In this document: positions 24,018-47,045 of the stretch, one piece after another
Layout: each line of letters opens with the position of its first letter
Position numbering within the stretch: the stretch's first letter is position 1
The notes under the pieces: generated by a model
What the model was told of the DNA's origin: nothing
Database searches by the model: none
The model's input: only the letters and a program-made list of their open reading frames with translations
Program-made: the position numbers and the translations under genes
Assembly: GCF_038024875.1 (NCBI RefSeq)
Contig: NZ_CP136136.1
Coordinates: 124,001-188,000, forward strand
Length of the DNA: 64,000 bases
Origin: Gordonia rubripertincta
GTDB lineage: Bacteria > Actinomycetota > Actinomycetes > Mycobacteriales > Mycobacteriaceae
Reading direction: 5' to 3'

Positions 24018-27000
24018 ATGACCATGACCACTGCGCGACCCCGCCGAGTCCGGGCGCTCGCGGTTGCAGCTGCTGTGGGACTGGCTCTCTACTGGGGAGG
24101 CCAAGCCCCCGCGACAGCCGAACCGAGCCCCTTCGGCGTCGGATCACACAGCGTCGACGCCCCGGGTTCCGGCGGCGACTCGGGCGGTGGTGACTCCAGT
24201 GGGGGCGACTCCGGCGGCAGCGGCAGCGGCTCGGGCGGTGGGGACTCCGGCGGCAGCGATTCCAGCGGAAGCGGTAGCGGCTCCGGCGGCAGCGGTGGCG
24301 GGTCGGGCGGCAGCGACTCGGGGTCGGGCAGCACCAGGTCCGGCGATGGTGATTCCGGGGATGGCGACTCCGCCGAGAGTGGGCCCGCATCCGGAAGCGA
24401 TACCGGGACGACACCGGATTCCGACCCCGGAGACACCACGATCGAACCCTCGGGTCCCGTCGCAGAGAACGACACCCTCCCGCAGTTCACCGATCCGCCT
24501 GCCCAGAGCGAGGGATCGTCCGCGGGCGAGCCGGCCGTGCCGCCTGCCGCCGAGGAGACCGAGCCCGACCCGGAATCCTCTTCTGACTCCACCCCGAACC
24601 ACGCCTCCCTCGATGTCGACGTCCACGAGAAGCCGGGCCCGGCCGAACCCGACGCGCCCGACCGCGCCGGTGACGGTGCCGACACCACGTCACCACCCGC
24701 CGCCGACGGCCGACGGCCCGGGGACACCGCCCTCGCTGCTCGAGCCGATGACGTCACCCGATCAAAGTTCGACCGTGACGTGTCGCCGTCCGGCGGTCCG
24801 CCGCCCTGGGCGCCCCTTCTCGAGACCTCCACCCCGCCAGTCGCCGTGGCCCCGCAGCCGGCCAGAACCGGCGCCATCGGGATCCTCACATTCCTGGGGA
24901 TCAACATCCTCGGCGGCGGGAGCACCGGCGCGGCCAGCCCGGCGCCGTGGACACTCCTGTGGTGGATCCGGCGTTTCGGCACCCAGGGCCCGGTCGCCTC
25001 CGCCGAAACCCCCGCCACCCCTTACACATTCGGCCTGGCGACCGACCCGGACCAGTTCCTCACGGCAGCCGACGGTCCGGACAGCCCGGGTCCCGTCCCA
25101 CAATTCGCTCTCGTCGGCGGTCTCGTCTTCGGATCCGCGCTCCTCAGCCGCAAGCGCATGTCGGCGGCGGTGACGGTCATTGCGAGCGGTCCGACACCGA
25201 CCATCCCGGTACCGGACAGTGGACTCACCGAGCCGATTCCCGCACCCGGCCCGGCCCCGGCCGGGGTCCTGCACGGTTCGCTGAGATTCACCGATGCGGA
25301 CGGGAACCCCATCCCGACGACGCTGCACGGCGTCACTCCCATCGGTGACCAGACCTTCCGCACCGCGAGCGGCGGCGTGCTCACCTACGACGCACCCGCG
25401 GGCACCTACACCTACAAGCCCGCCCTGCAGGCGCGCATCACCGCGACCGCACCGGGCGCACCGGAATCGGCACGGTTCGACTCGGTGACGATCACCGCCG
25501 ACGACGGTCGCGGCGGTACGACGCCGATCACGGTTGCACTGCCCATCACGAGCCCGTACTCGCTCGGACAGGTGACCGTGCCGGGCTCCCAGATCGACGA
25601 GGTCGTCGTCGGCCACGAGGACGTGGTCTTCGTGACCACCCCAACGCGAGGACGGGTGCACCCAGGTCTCCGTGGTCCGCCCGAAGACCATGACGGTGGC
25701 ATCGGTACCCATCGCCGGTTCTCCCACCGAGCCCGACCGCGGCGTCGTCCTCGGCCCCGACGGTCGGGCCCACCAGCTCACCGAGCTCACCGAGATCGCC
25801 GGCGACACCATCCGGACATCGGTACGGATCACCCGGATCGATCCGACCGGCGCCGCGTCGACCACGGGACCGATTCTCGGACTACCCGCGGATCACCTTC
25901 GATTCGACGATGCGGGCATCGGCCACCTGCTGACCACCTGGCCGGACGACGACGGCCGGACGTACACGTACCTGACCGTCCTGGACCACGACGGCACCGC
26001 CTCGACGTTCCCCCGTGTCCCTGGCGCGCACAGTCGCCTCATCCTGACCTCGTCGGGAAAGGTGTTGGTCGCGACGTCGGATGCCGAGGGAACCCGTCTT
26101 CTCGAGGCCGGGCCAGGTGGACTCGCACCCGCCGGGCAGGTGCTCGACGGCGAGGGCGGCGACCTCTGGGCACGGCGCGAGGATTCGCTGTACTTCGCCC
26201 GGCACCACGGCGATCCCACCGGCACACCGGTCGCCACGCTCGCGATCCGTCACCCCGACGGTTCGCTGGACACCGTCGACGGGATACCCGGCCGGGTGGC
26301 CTCTGTGGTGCCCACCGAGACCGCCGTCTACGTGGTCTCACGGTCACCCGGTTCGGTCGTCGTCACCGTGGTGCGCCCCGATGGGCGCAGATCGTCGGTA
26401 ACTCTGTCCGGCGTCAGCGACTGCGCAGCCGTCGCCGGTCCCCACGACCACCTTTACCTCCCGCTGGCGAACCCTCTCACCGGGGAGAGCACCGTCGTCG
26501 GGATCTCGCCGGACGCCGTGTCGCGGGTCATGGCCGCGGGCATCGGGTCGGCCGGGGTCCGGGCCGACGAGAGCGGCACCGTCTTCCTCACGACGACGAC
26601 CCTCACGCCGGACGGCGAGGACGCCACCACCGTGACCGTCATCTGCGGTGACGGCACGACAAGCGACACACGCGTCGACGGATCTCCCATCTCGGTTCAC
26701 TTCGACCGGCACGGCGCCGCCCATCTCCCGATGCTCACCACCGACCCGGCGAGTGGGGACCCAGTCGTCTCCCTCGCCGTCTTGCGGCCCGACTCCGCGC
26801 CCGTGGTGTCCGCGACCGTCGTCGGAGAACCGGCCGGCCCCCCGGCAATCACGGACGACGGCCGGACCTACCTGCCATTGACCCGATTCTGTCCCGAAAC
26901 ACGTTGGCCTACAACAATTCTGACCGTCTTCCACACCGACGGTTCTGCTGTGGAGGCCGGCGGGTTCCACGGCCATTCGACGCACGGCCCCGCCATCACG

Positions 27001-27414
27001 CTCGACGGCGACGTCGTCCTCCTCACCCACGACGCCGGTACCACCACGATCCGCCCGCTCAAGATGACCACGGGCGGCGGACGGCACGCCCGGAGTTCCA
27101 CACCCGCCATGGTTTTCGACGTCACTCCGACCATTTCGGACATCAATCCGGAAACCGGCGTCATCTCGGGATCGGTGACCGACCTGGATGACACCGCCTC
27201 CACCCTGAGTTATCTGACCACAGACACCCAGGTGACACTCGATTCAGCAAGCGGCGCTTTCATTTTCACGCCGACGATGGCACAACGACAGACGCGCTCG
27301 GGGCCCACCGCCCACGACTTCACCGTCCTGGTGTCCGACGCATCGGGTTCGTCCACGGTGATCTCGGTCAGCGTCCCGATCGTGCCAGCGAAGATCCTCG
27401 AGGCGCTCGAATAA
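24018..27414 (+). CDS. Large secreted Ser/Gly/Asp-rich Ig-like and beta-propeller surface protein, apparent frameshift
   Basis: About 1131 residues if one base is removed from the C run at 25639-25642. Without that, the frame is lost at about residue 541. It starts MTMTTARPRRVRALAVAAAV, a signal peptide with ATA-EP cleavage. Low-complexity GGDSGGSGSG repeats (about 45-125) and an acidic Pro/Ser region follow, then a mycobacterial-type block (GAIGILTFLGINILGGGS, WTLLWWIRRFG). Next comes a VCBS/Ig-like domain (GSLRFTDADGNPIPTTLHG), a repeat-rich propeller-like region with VVLGPDGRAHQLT-type strands (about 540-1030) and a final Ig-like domain ending VSVPIVPAKILEALE. No LPXTG or membrane anchor is seen. 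Probably a cell-surface or adhesive protein; the domain reading is by eye. GTG 23988 is an alternative start. Confidence 0.7.
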
Positions 27415-27602
27415 GCTGCGCTGCAACAGCTTCGCCGACCGTGGCCGGATGCTCCAGCAACCTGGCCAACGGCACTGATCCCGGCGAGTGCCTCTGTTAG
27501 ACAAAACAATTGACCGTTTTATCCGGCGGCAATGCAACAACCACCGGCGTCTTCTCATCGATGCACGGAAGTCGGTCCAGCCACCCGCCAGACACCGATG
27601 CA

Positions 27603-28695
27603 AAACGGCCCCACCTCCGCGAAGGGCGGATTCAAGGGGTCCTCGCAACACCTGATGGTTAGACGGCTATCAGTAGATCACGCAGACGCTCGGCTGGAGC
27701 TTTCCAGTCGAGCGTCTTGCGTGGGCGTCGGTTAAGTTTCTGGGCGACGAGTTCGAGGTCCTGGGGTCCGTAGACGCTCAAATCGGTTCCCTTCGGAAAG
27801 TACTGGCGCAGCAGGCCATTGATGTTCTCATTTGATCCGCGTTGCCAGGGTGAGTGCGGGTTGCAGAAGTAGACCGGTACTCCGGTGGCTACGGTGAACT
27901 GGTTGTGGGCTGCCATCTCGCAGCCCTGGTCCCATGTCAGCGAACCACGCAGGTGTTGGGGTAGTGATCCGATCAGCGGTACCAGCACGTCACGGACTTC
28001 CTCAGCGGTGTGCCCGCCCGGGAGGTGTCCGAGCATGACGTAGCGGGTGGAACGTTCAACCAGGGTCACGATCGCGGACTCGCTGCGAGTGCCGACGATC
28101 AGATCGCCTTCCCAATGTCCTGGCACGGCCCGGTCCTCGACCTCGGCTGGACGGTCGGAGATCATCACCATGCCGTCAATGAACCGCTTGGTGCGCTGTT
28201 CGGTATTGCGATGGGGTTTGCGTCGGGTCCGCCCGGTCCGCAACGCCATCGCGACCTCGCGGCGCAGCCCTCCTCGGGCCTGGACGTAGATCGCCTGGTA
28301 GATGGTTTCGGTGCTCACTCGCATGCCCTGATCGTCGGGGAACTCGGTCATGAGAGCGTGGCACATCTGCTCTGGGGACCACTGGTCCTGCAACTTGCCG
28401 GCGACGTAGTCGCGCAGCGGGCCGGGCTGGGCGAGCTTGGACTCTTTAGGACGTGACCGCGAACGAGTCCATGCACGGTGCGGCGACCACGCATCCCTGC
28501 CTTGCGTACCCACCCGTAGGCAGTGTCCCGGCTCATCCCGACGATGCGAGCAGCCTCGCACACGTTCCCGTCCACACGGTCCAACGCCGCAAAGAACATG
28601 TCCTTCAACTCCGCAGAATGCACGATCCCCGCAACTCCCTGAAATCCAGGGTGTTGCGGGGATCGCTAGCATCCGCCGAAGAGGTGGGGCCGTTT
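27603..28695 (-). mobile_element. IS30-family insertion sequence
   Basis: About 1093 bp bounded by inverted repeats. The left end is AAACGGCCCCACCTC at 27603-27617 and the same sequence in complement ends at 28695 (GAGGTGGGGCCGTTT, 28681-28695), with partial identity continuing inward. It carries one transposase reading in two frames. Internal palindromes near the right end (CCCGCAACTCCCTGAAATCC and its partner) are visible. A clear target-site duplication was not found. It lies between the surface-protein gene and rpsN, inside the interrupted ribosomal locus. Confidence 0.85.
27659..28623 (-). CDS. IS30-family transposase, frameshifted between HTH and catalytic parts
   Basis: The N-terminal part starts at ATG 28623 (MHSAELKDMFFAALDRVDGN) with a helix-turn-helix (CEAARIVGMSRDTAYGWVRK). 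The catalytic part is in another frame from about 28460 to 27659: SRPKESKLAQPG, WSPEQMCHAL, then the DDE residues in PGHWEGDLIVG, LTWDQGCEMA and SPWQRGSNENINGLLRQYFP. The two frames overlap around 28446-28462 and joining them needs a -1 shift. This is an inactivating mutation, a sequencing deletion, or a programmed slip at a TAAAG site. The total of about 320 residues fits IS30 transposases. Confidence 0.8.
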
Positions 28696-28722
28696 CGTCA
28701 AAGCGTCAGCCTCGGGTGAAGG

Positions 28723-28908
28723 TCACCAGCTGGACTTCTGCACGCCCGGGAGCTCGCCCGCGTGCGCCATCTCGCGCAGGCAGATTCGGCACAGGCCGAA
28801 CTTGCGGAACACCGAGTGCGGACGACCGCACTTGTTGCATCGGGTGTAGCCCCGCACGGCGAACTTGGGCTTCTTGTTGGCCTTGTTGACCAGAGCCTTC
28901 TTTGCCAT
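28723..28908 (-). CDS. rpsN: 30S ribosomal protein S14, zinc-ribbon type (type Z)
   Basis: 61 residues from ATG 28908 (MAKKALVNKANKKPKFAVRG) with the zinc ribbon CNKC..CRIC and end PGVQKSSW. Short C-plus form. It is the last gene of the rplN-rplX-rplE-rpsN segment, 1 bp after rplE. Normally rpsH would follow; here an IS30 element and about 10 kb of other genes intervene. Confidence 0.96.
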   Translation of the reverse strand: MAKKALVNKANKKPKFAVRGYTRCNKCGRPHSVFRKFGLCRICLREMAHAGELPGVQKSSW

Positions 28909-28909
28909 G

Positions 28910-29488
28910 TCAGTTGTCCTTAACGTTGTTGTCCTTGAACGGGAAGCCCAGGGCACGCAGCAGCGCGCGGCCTTCCTCGTCCGTGCGGGCAGACGTCACG
29001 ACGGTGATGTCCATACCCCGCGGGCGGTCGATGTTGTCGATGTTGATCTCGTGGAACATCGACTGCTCGTTCAGACCGAACGTGTAGTTGCCGTTGCCGT
29101 CGAACTGCTGGTCCGACAGACCGCGGAAGTCGCGGATACGCGGGAGTGCGATGGACACGAGACGGTCCAGGAACTCCCACATGCGGTCGCCGCGCAGGGT
29201 CGCGCGGGCACCGATCGGCATGCCCTCACGCAGCTTGAACTGCGCGATGGACTTGCGAGCGCGACGGATCTCCGGACGCTGACCGGTGATCTTGGCCAGA
29301 TCCTCGACAGCGCCGTTGATCAGCTTCGCGTCACGGGCGGCGTCGCCGACGCCCATGTTCACGACGACCTTCACGACGCCGGGGATCAGCATCACGTTGG
29401 AGTACTCGAACTGCTCGTTCAGCTGGCTCTTGATCTCCTCGCGGTAGCGAGTCTTCAGGCGCGGCTGGATCTTCTCAGTGGTGGTCAT
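28910..29488 (-). CDS. rplE: 50S ribosomal protein L5
   Basis: 192 residues: IQPRLKTRYREEIKSQLNEQ, VMLIPGVVKVVVNMGVGDAA, GRPEIRRARKSIAQFKLREG-type segment and FPFKDNNVKDN end. It binds 5S rRNA in the central protuberance. 1 bp after rplX, tightly packed. Confidence 0.97.
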   Translation of the reverse strand: MTTTEKIQPRLKTRYREEIKSQLNEQFEYSNVMLIPGVVKVVVNMGVGDAARDAKLINGAVEDLAKITGQRPEIRRARKSIAQFKLREGMPIGARATLRGDRMWEFLDRLVSIALPRIRDFRGLSDQQFDGNGNYTFGLNEQSMFHEINIDNIDRPRGMDITVVTSARTDEEGRALLRALGFPFKDNNVKDN

Positions 29489-29489
29489 C

Positions 29490-29807
29490 TCAGATGTCCT
29501 TCCCGCTCTTGCGCGAGATCCGGACCTTCTTGCCGGTCTCTTCGTCGACGCGGTAGCCGACGCGAGTCGGGTTGCCGTCGGAATCGACGACCATCACGTT
29601 CGAGACGTGGATCGAGGCTTCCTGGGTCACGATGCCGCCGGAGGAGGCACCGCGCTCGTTGGCCGACGCGGCGGTGTGCTTCTTGATTCGGTTGACGCCC
29701 TCGACGAGGACACGCTGGGTCTTCGGGAAGGCCTGGATGACCTTGCCCTTCGCACCCTTGTCCTTGCCCGAGATGACGATCACGGTGTCACCCTTGTGAA
29801 CCTTCAT
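29490..29807 (-). CDS. rplX: 50S ribosomal protein L24
   Basis: 105 residues with the KOW motif at the start (MKVHKGDTVIVISGKDKGAK) and the RVLVEGVNRIKKHT segment. L24 initiates 50S assembly. 2 bp after rplN. Confidence 0.97.
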   Translation of the reverse strand: MKVHKGDTVIVISGKDKGAKGKVIQAFPKTQRVLVEGVNRIKKHTAASANERGASSGGIVTQEASIHVSNVMVVDSDGNPTRVGYRVDEETGKKVRISRKSGKDI

Positions 29808-29809
29808 GC

Positions 29810-30178
29810 TCAGATCACCTCCGGTGCCAGCGACACGATCTTCATGAACTTCTTCTCACGCAGCTCGCGGCCGACCGGGCCGAAGATGCGGGTACCGCGG
29901 GGGTCGCTCTCACCCTTGAGGATGACGGCGGCGTTCTCGTCGAAGCGGATGTAGCTGCCATCCGGACGACGGCGCTCCTTGGTGGTGCGCACGATGACGG
30001 CCTTGACGACCTCACCCTTCTTGACGTTGCCGCCGGGGATGGCGTCCTTGACAGTGGCAACGATCACGTCACCAATGCCGGCGTAGCGCCGCGAGGAACC
30101 GCCGAGCACGCGGATGCACAAGATTTCCTTGGCACCTGTGTTGTCGGCGACCCGCAGGCGAGATTCCTGCTGAATCAC
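29810..30178 (-). CDS. rplN: 50S ribosomal protein L14
   Basis: 122 residues from GTG 30178, with AAGGAG about 8 bases upstream. It has the L14 signature (SRLRVADNTGAKEILCIRVL, KKGEVVKAVIVRTTKE, RIFGPVGRELREKKFMKIVS). It is the first gene of its transcription unit in this window. The S10-operon genes that usually precede it (rplP-rpmC-rpsQ) are not adjacent, and a divergent NRPS gene lies upstream instead. Confidence 0.97.
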   Translation of the reverse strand: MIQQESRLRVADNTGAKEILCIRVLGGSSRRYAGIGDVIVATVKDAIPGGNVKKGEVVKAVIVRTTKERRRPDGSYIRFDENAAVILKGESDPRGTRIFGPVGRELREKKFMKIVSLAPEVI

Positions 30179-30749
30179 TCGTTAGTCTCCTTGACCTGGC
30201 TTCTTATGTACGCCGGATTTCCGACCCGACGCACACGGTCCGTTGCCACCGAACACACGCCTGCCTGGGGTTTTGCACCAGGCTGTGACACCTGGACACT
30301 TCGCCCAGTGGGTTCGTGAGCCGATTCGCGACACAGCAGTGCCGCAGGCAACCCCACAAGTGTAGGGGAACGCGCAGGTGGGAGCCAAATCCGTCCTGCG
30401 GACAGCCTCGGGCGTTTAGCAATCGCTCGAACCGGGAAAGACTTTCTTCGCATAGGACCCATCTGGACCAGTGCCCCACACGAAGCACTCCTGGGACGAG
30501 ACCGGCCCGCACTGAGCGATTCAAACCGTGAGCGATCAGTACGGCCTTCTCCGTCCGGAGCGCAGCAAGCAGATCTGCGGCCGGCGGGGCACCCGACAAG
30601 TTGACGAGTCCGGGGGGATCTGCTTCGACCCGAGCGTGACCACATTCTTCACGCCATCGAGGTCCGACGTCCAGCACGACACGCGCGACCTGGCCTTCTC
30701 AGGACTTCGGTTCCCGACTGCCAGGCGCCCGTTCACAGGGGAGGCATGC
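30179..30749. other. Divergent intergenic region between rplN and the NRPS gene
   Basis: 571 bp that must hold the promoters of the rplN unit (leftward) and the NRPS operon (rightward). A GCCTGG..CCAGGC stem lies at 30263-30283. No iron-regulator (IdeR/DmdR) box of the TTAGG..CCTAA type was found. The NRPS reading frame is open back to about 30528, but this part has no domain similarity, and a GGGGAGG site at 30738-30744 marks the GTG at 30750 instead. Confidence 0.5.
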
Positions 30750-44542
<13,793 letters not shown>

Positions 44543-44543
<1 letters not shown>

Positions 44544-44800
44544 TGACCAATCCCTTCGACGACACCGACGGAGTCTTCCGGGTGCTCGTCAACCACGAGA
44601 ACCAACACTCGCTGTGGCCGGAGTTCGCACCCGTGCCTGACGGTTGGCGGACCGTCTTCGGCCCGTCCGGTCACGACGAATGCCTCGAGTACGTCGAACA
44701 GAACTGGCGAGACATGCGGCCCGCCAGCCTGATCCGGACGATGGAAAGTGCACAGGACGAGGGAAGCGAGGTCACCCGTGGGGCGACACAGTATCGCTGA
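44543..44800 (+). CDS. MbtH-like NRPS accessory protein
   Basis: 85 residues from ATG 44543 (TGATG overlap with the NRPS stop; AGGAGA at 44533-44538). The MbtH signature is complete: NHENQHSLWPEF, VPDGW, and YVEQNWRDMRPASL. MbtH proteins bind the A domain and are needed for solubility and adenylation activity of many actinobacterial NRPSs. The direct coupling implies that it serves the preceding synthetase. Its C-terminus overlaps the next gene. Confidence 0.96.
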
Positions 44801-45992
44801 CGACACCCCTGACCGTGGGGCGTCACCGTACGCGCTGGAGCTCCGCGGGCTGCAGAAGACCTTCCGCACCGGATTGTTCGGCCGCGGCCCGCGGGTCCAC
44901 GCCCTGAACGGCCTGGATCTCTCGGTCCCCACCGGAACTGTGCACGCCCTCCTCGGCCCCAACGGCGCGGGCAAGACGACCACGGTCCGCGCGGTGGCGA
45001 CGCTGATGACCCCCGACGAGGGCTCGGTCGTCGTCGACGGTATCGATGCCATCGCCGATCCCGGCGCGGTCCGGAAGATCGTGGGGGTGTCCGGCCAGTA
45101 CGCCGCCGTGGACGGGAACCTGACCGGTTTCGAGAATTTGCGCATGGTCGGTCAGTTGTACGGGCAACCGCGCGCGGTGGCATCGGAACGTGCCCGCGAA
45201 TTGATCGCGGAGCTGAACCTCGAGGATGCCGCCGACCGGCCGATGCGGACCTACTCGGGCGGGATGCGGCGTCGCCTCGATCTCGCCGGCGCCCTCATCA
45301 ACCGCCCCTCACTGGTGATCCTCGACGAGCCGACGACCGGACTCGATCCACGCGGACGACGCCAGATGTGGGAGGTCATCGCCGAGCAGGTCAGCTCCGG
45401 TGCAACGGTTCTGCTGACGACGCAGTACCTCGAGGAGGCCGACGCTCTCGCCGACGAGATCACCGTGATCGACCACGGCACGATTCGGGCCCAGGGAAGC
45501 GCGGCGGAGCTGAAGTCCGCCACCGGCGGGTCGATACTCACCGTCGAAGTCGTTGTACCCCATACGGACGACGCGGACGCGCGGGTCTCGGCTTCCCTCA
45601 CCGACATCGGCGTCGGACCGGCAGAATACCTCGGATCGGACACCGACACCGGTTCGGTGCGCTGGTCTGTTCCCGTCGACGCCGGCACCCGAAGTGCGGT
45701 CGCGGCGGTCCGGGCGCTGTCGACGGCCGGCATCGAGGTCGTCGACGCATCCGTGTCGACACCCACCCTCGACGACGTCTTCCTGACACTCACCGATCGG
45801 TCCGGCGACAACACCCCTCCGGTCGACGAGATCGCCGACACGCCAACCGAGTCGGACATCACGTTCGCCGAACCGGACATCAATGGCAAGGCGGTCAACA
45901 GGTTTGCCGAGGTTGTCGTCGAAACAGACGACAACTTCGCGGACGTAACCGACATTCCGCCCAGCCGATCGGAGCGAGCCCGTGTTCACTGA
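44778..45992 (+). CDS. DrrA-type ABC exporter, ATP-binding protein
   Basis: 404 residues from GTG 44778, inside the mbtH 3' end; GTG 44748 is an upstream alternative. Walker A is GPNGAGKTT, the signature YSGGMRRR, Walker B LVILDEPTTGLDPR, and the H-loop has Gln (LLTTQYLEEADAL), as in DrrA proteins. The C-terminal about 80 residues after the DrrA-type domain (from GDNTPP) are acidic and unconserved. With the next gene it forms an exporter for the peptide made by the NRPS. Confidence 0.92.
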   Translation: MGRHSIADDTPDRGASPYALELRGLQKTFRTGLFGRGPRVHALNGLDLSVPTGTVHALLGPNGAGKTTTVRAVATLMTPDEGSVVVDGIDAIADPGAVRKIVGVSGQYAAVDGNLTGFENLRMVGQLYGQPRAVASERARELIAELNLEDAADRPMRTYSGGMRRRLDLAGALINRPSLVILDEPTTGLDPRGRRQMWEVIAEQVSSGATVLLTTQYLEEADALADEITVIDHGTIRAQGSAAELKSATGGSILTVEVVVPHTDDADARVSASLTDIGVGPAEYLGSDTDTGSVRWSVPVDAGTRSAVAAVRALSTAGIEVVDASVSTPTLDDVFLTLTDRSGDNTPPVDEIADTPTESDITFAEPDINGKAVNRFAEVVVETDDNFADVTDIPPSRSERARVH

Positions 45993-46764
45993 CACCGCAG
46001 TACTGGTCGAACGAAATCTACTGACCGTCAAACGTATCCCGACACTCCTCATCAGCGCGACGATCCAGCCGCTGATGTTCGTCTTCCTCTTCGCCTATGT
46101 CTTCGGCGCGACCTTCGGCGGCAGCTCGTACCGCGAGTTCCTGATGGCGGGGATCTTCACGCAGACCGTCGTGTTCAATGCCGCTTTCACCACCGTCGGT
46201 CTGGCCAACGACACCTCGGACGGGATCATCGACCGCCTCCGCTCACTGCCGATGACCCGACTGGGTGTCATCAGCGGCCGGGTCACCTCGGACATGCTCC
46301 TGGGCGCCGTCGGACTGGCGGTGATGGTCGCCTGCGGCCTGGCCATCGGTTGGCGGATCTACGGCAGCGCCGCCGACGCCGCGATCGCCTTCGGCATCAT
46401 CGGACTCTTCGCCATCGCGATGGCCTGGGTCGGTGCCGTGAGCGGCCTGGCGGCGCCGAATGTCGAAGCGGCACAGAGTATAGGCTTCCTGTGGATGTTC
46501 CCGGTGACATTCCTGTCGAGCGCGTTCATCTCCGCGCAGAGCCTCCCCGGACCCCTGCGGACCATCGCGGAATGGAACCCGGTGACCGCCGTCGCGACCG
46601 CCTGCCGGCAGCTGTTCGGGAACGAGGCACCACCGATGTTCCCGACCGCGACCGGGTGGGTCGCCGACCATGCCGTGGGGTATGCGGTGGGCTCGTCGCT
46701 GGTCATCCTGGCCGCGTGCGTCCCTGTGTCCCTTGTCCTTTACCGAAGGTCAGCAAACCGGTGA
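45982..46764 (+). CDS. DrrB-type ABC-2 exporter permease
   Basis: 260 residues and six hydrophobic segments of the ABC-2 type. TLLISATIQPLMFVFLFAYV comes early, then GVISGRVTSDMLLGAVGLAV and EWNPVTAVATACRQLFGNEA, the conserved NPxT/R-type region of DrrB. The start overlaps the ATPase gene by 11 bases. The pair probably exports the product of the NRPS upstream. Confidence 0.92.
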   Translation: MFTDTAVLVERNLLTVKRIPTLLISATIQPLMFVFLFAYVFGATFGGSSYREFLMAGIFTQTVVFNAAFTTVGLANDTSDGIIDRLRSLPMTRLGVISGRVTSDMLLGAVGLAVMVACGLAIGWRIYGSAADAAIAFGIIGLFAIAMAWVGAVSGLAAPNVEAAQSIGFLWMFPVTFLSSAFISAQSLPGPLRTIAEWNPVTAVATACRQLFGNEAPPMFPTATGWVADHAVGYAVGSSLVILAACVPVSLVLYRRSANR

Positions 46765-46811
46765 TTGCGGATCGCCGGAGAACTCCCGGCCATTCCGGTT
46801 ACGGTGAAGAG

Positions 46812-47045
46812 GTGACATCGGACGACGGCAGCGCTACCCCCGATGCGGACCACGGACGTGGACACGAATCTCGCTTGTTGCGCGATCTCCTGGAATCGGC
46901 CTCAACCGGGGACCGTGTCGCCTTCACGCGTCTGTACGACCTGACGAGTTCACGCATCTACGGACTCGCGTTCCGCGTCGTCCGCGACCGCGAATACGCG
47001 GAGGAGATCGTGCAGGAGGCCTACCTGCAGTACTGGCAGAAGGCG
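46812..47045 (+). pseudogene. ECF sigma factor, 5' fragment (SigK-like)
   Basis: The first about 78 codons from GTG 46812 (GAAGAG just upstream) encode sigma-70 region 2: LRDLLESASTGDRVAFTRLY, DLTSSRIYGLAFRVVRDREY, AEEIVQEAYLQYWQKA. At about 47045 the similarity stops abruptly and the DNA becomes the antisense of an NRPS A domain. Region 4 and the rest of the gene are absent. The frame stays open into the NRPS antisense by chance. A genuine deletion or inversion endpoint, or an assembly chimera. Confidence 0.75.

Noticed and set aside
24180..24360. Short direct repeats resembling an array
   Set aside because: They are in-frame Gly-Ser-Asp codons of the secreted protein, with irregular spacing; not CRISPR.
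30528..30749. N-terminal extension of the plus-strand NRPS
   Set aside because: No domain similarity before about 30820, and a good ribosome site directs the GTG at 30750.
30179..30749. Iron-regulator box upstream of the NRPS operon
   Set aside because: No TTAGG..CCTAA-type palindrome is present.
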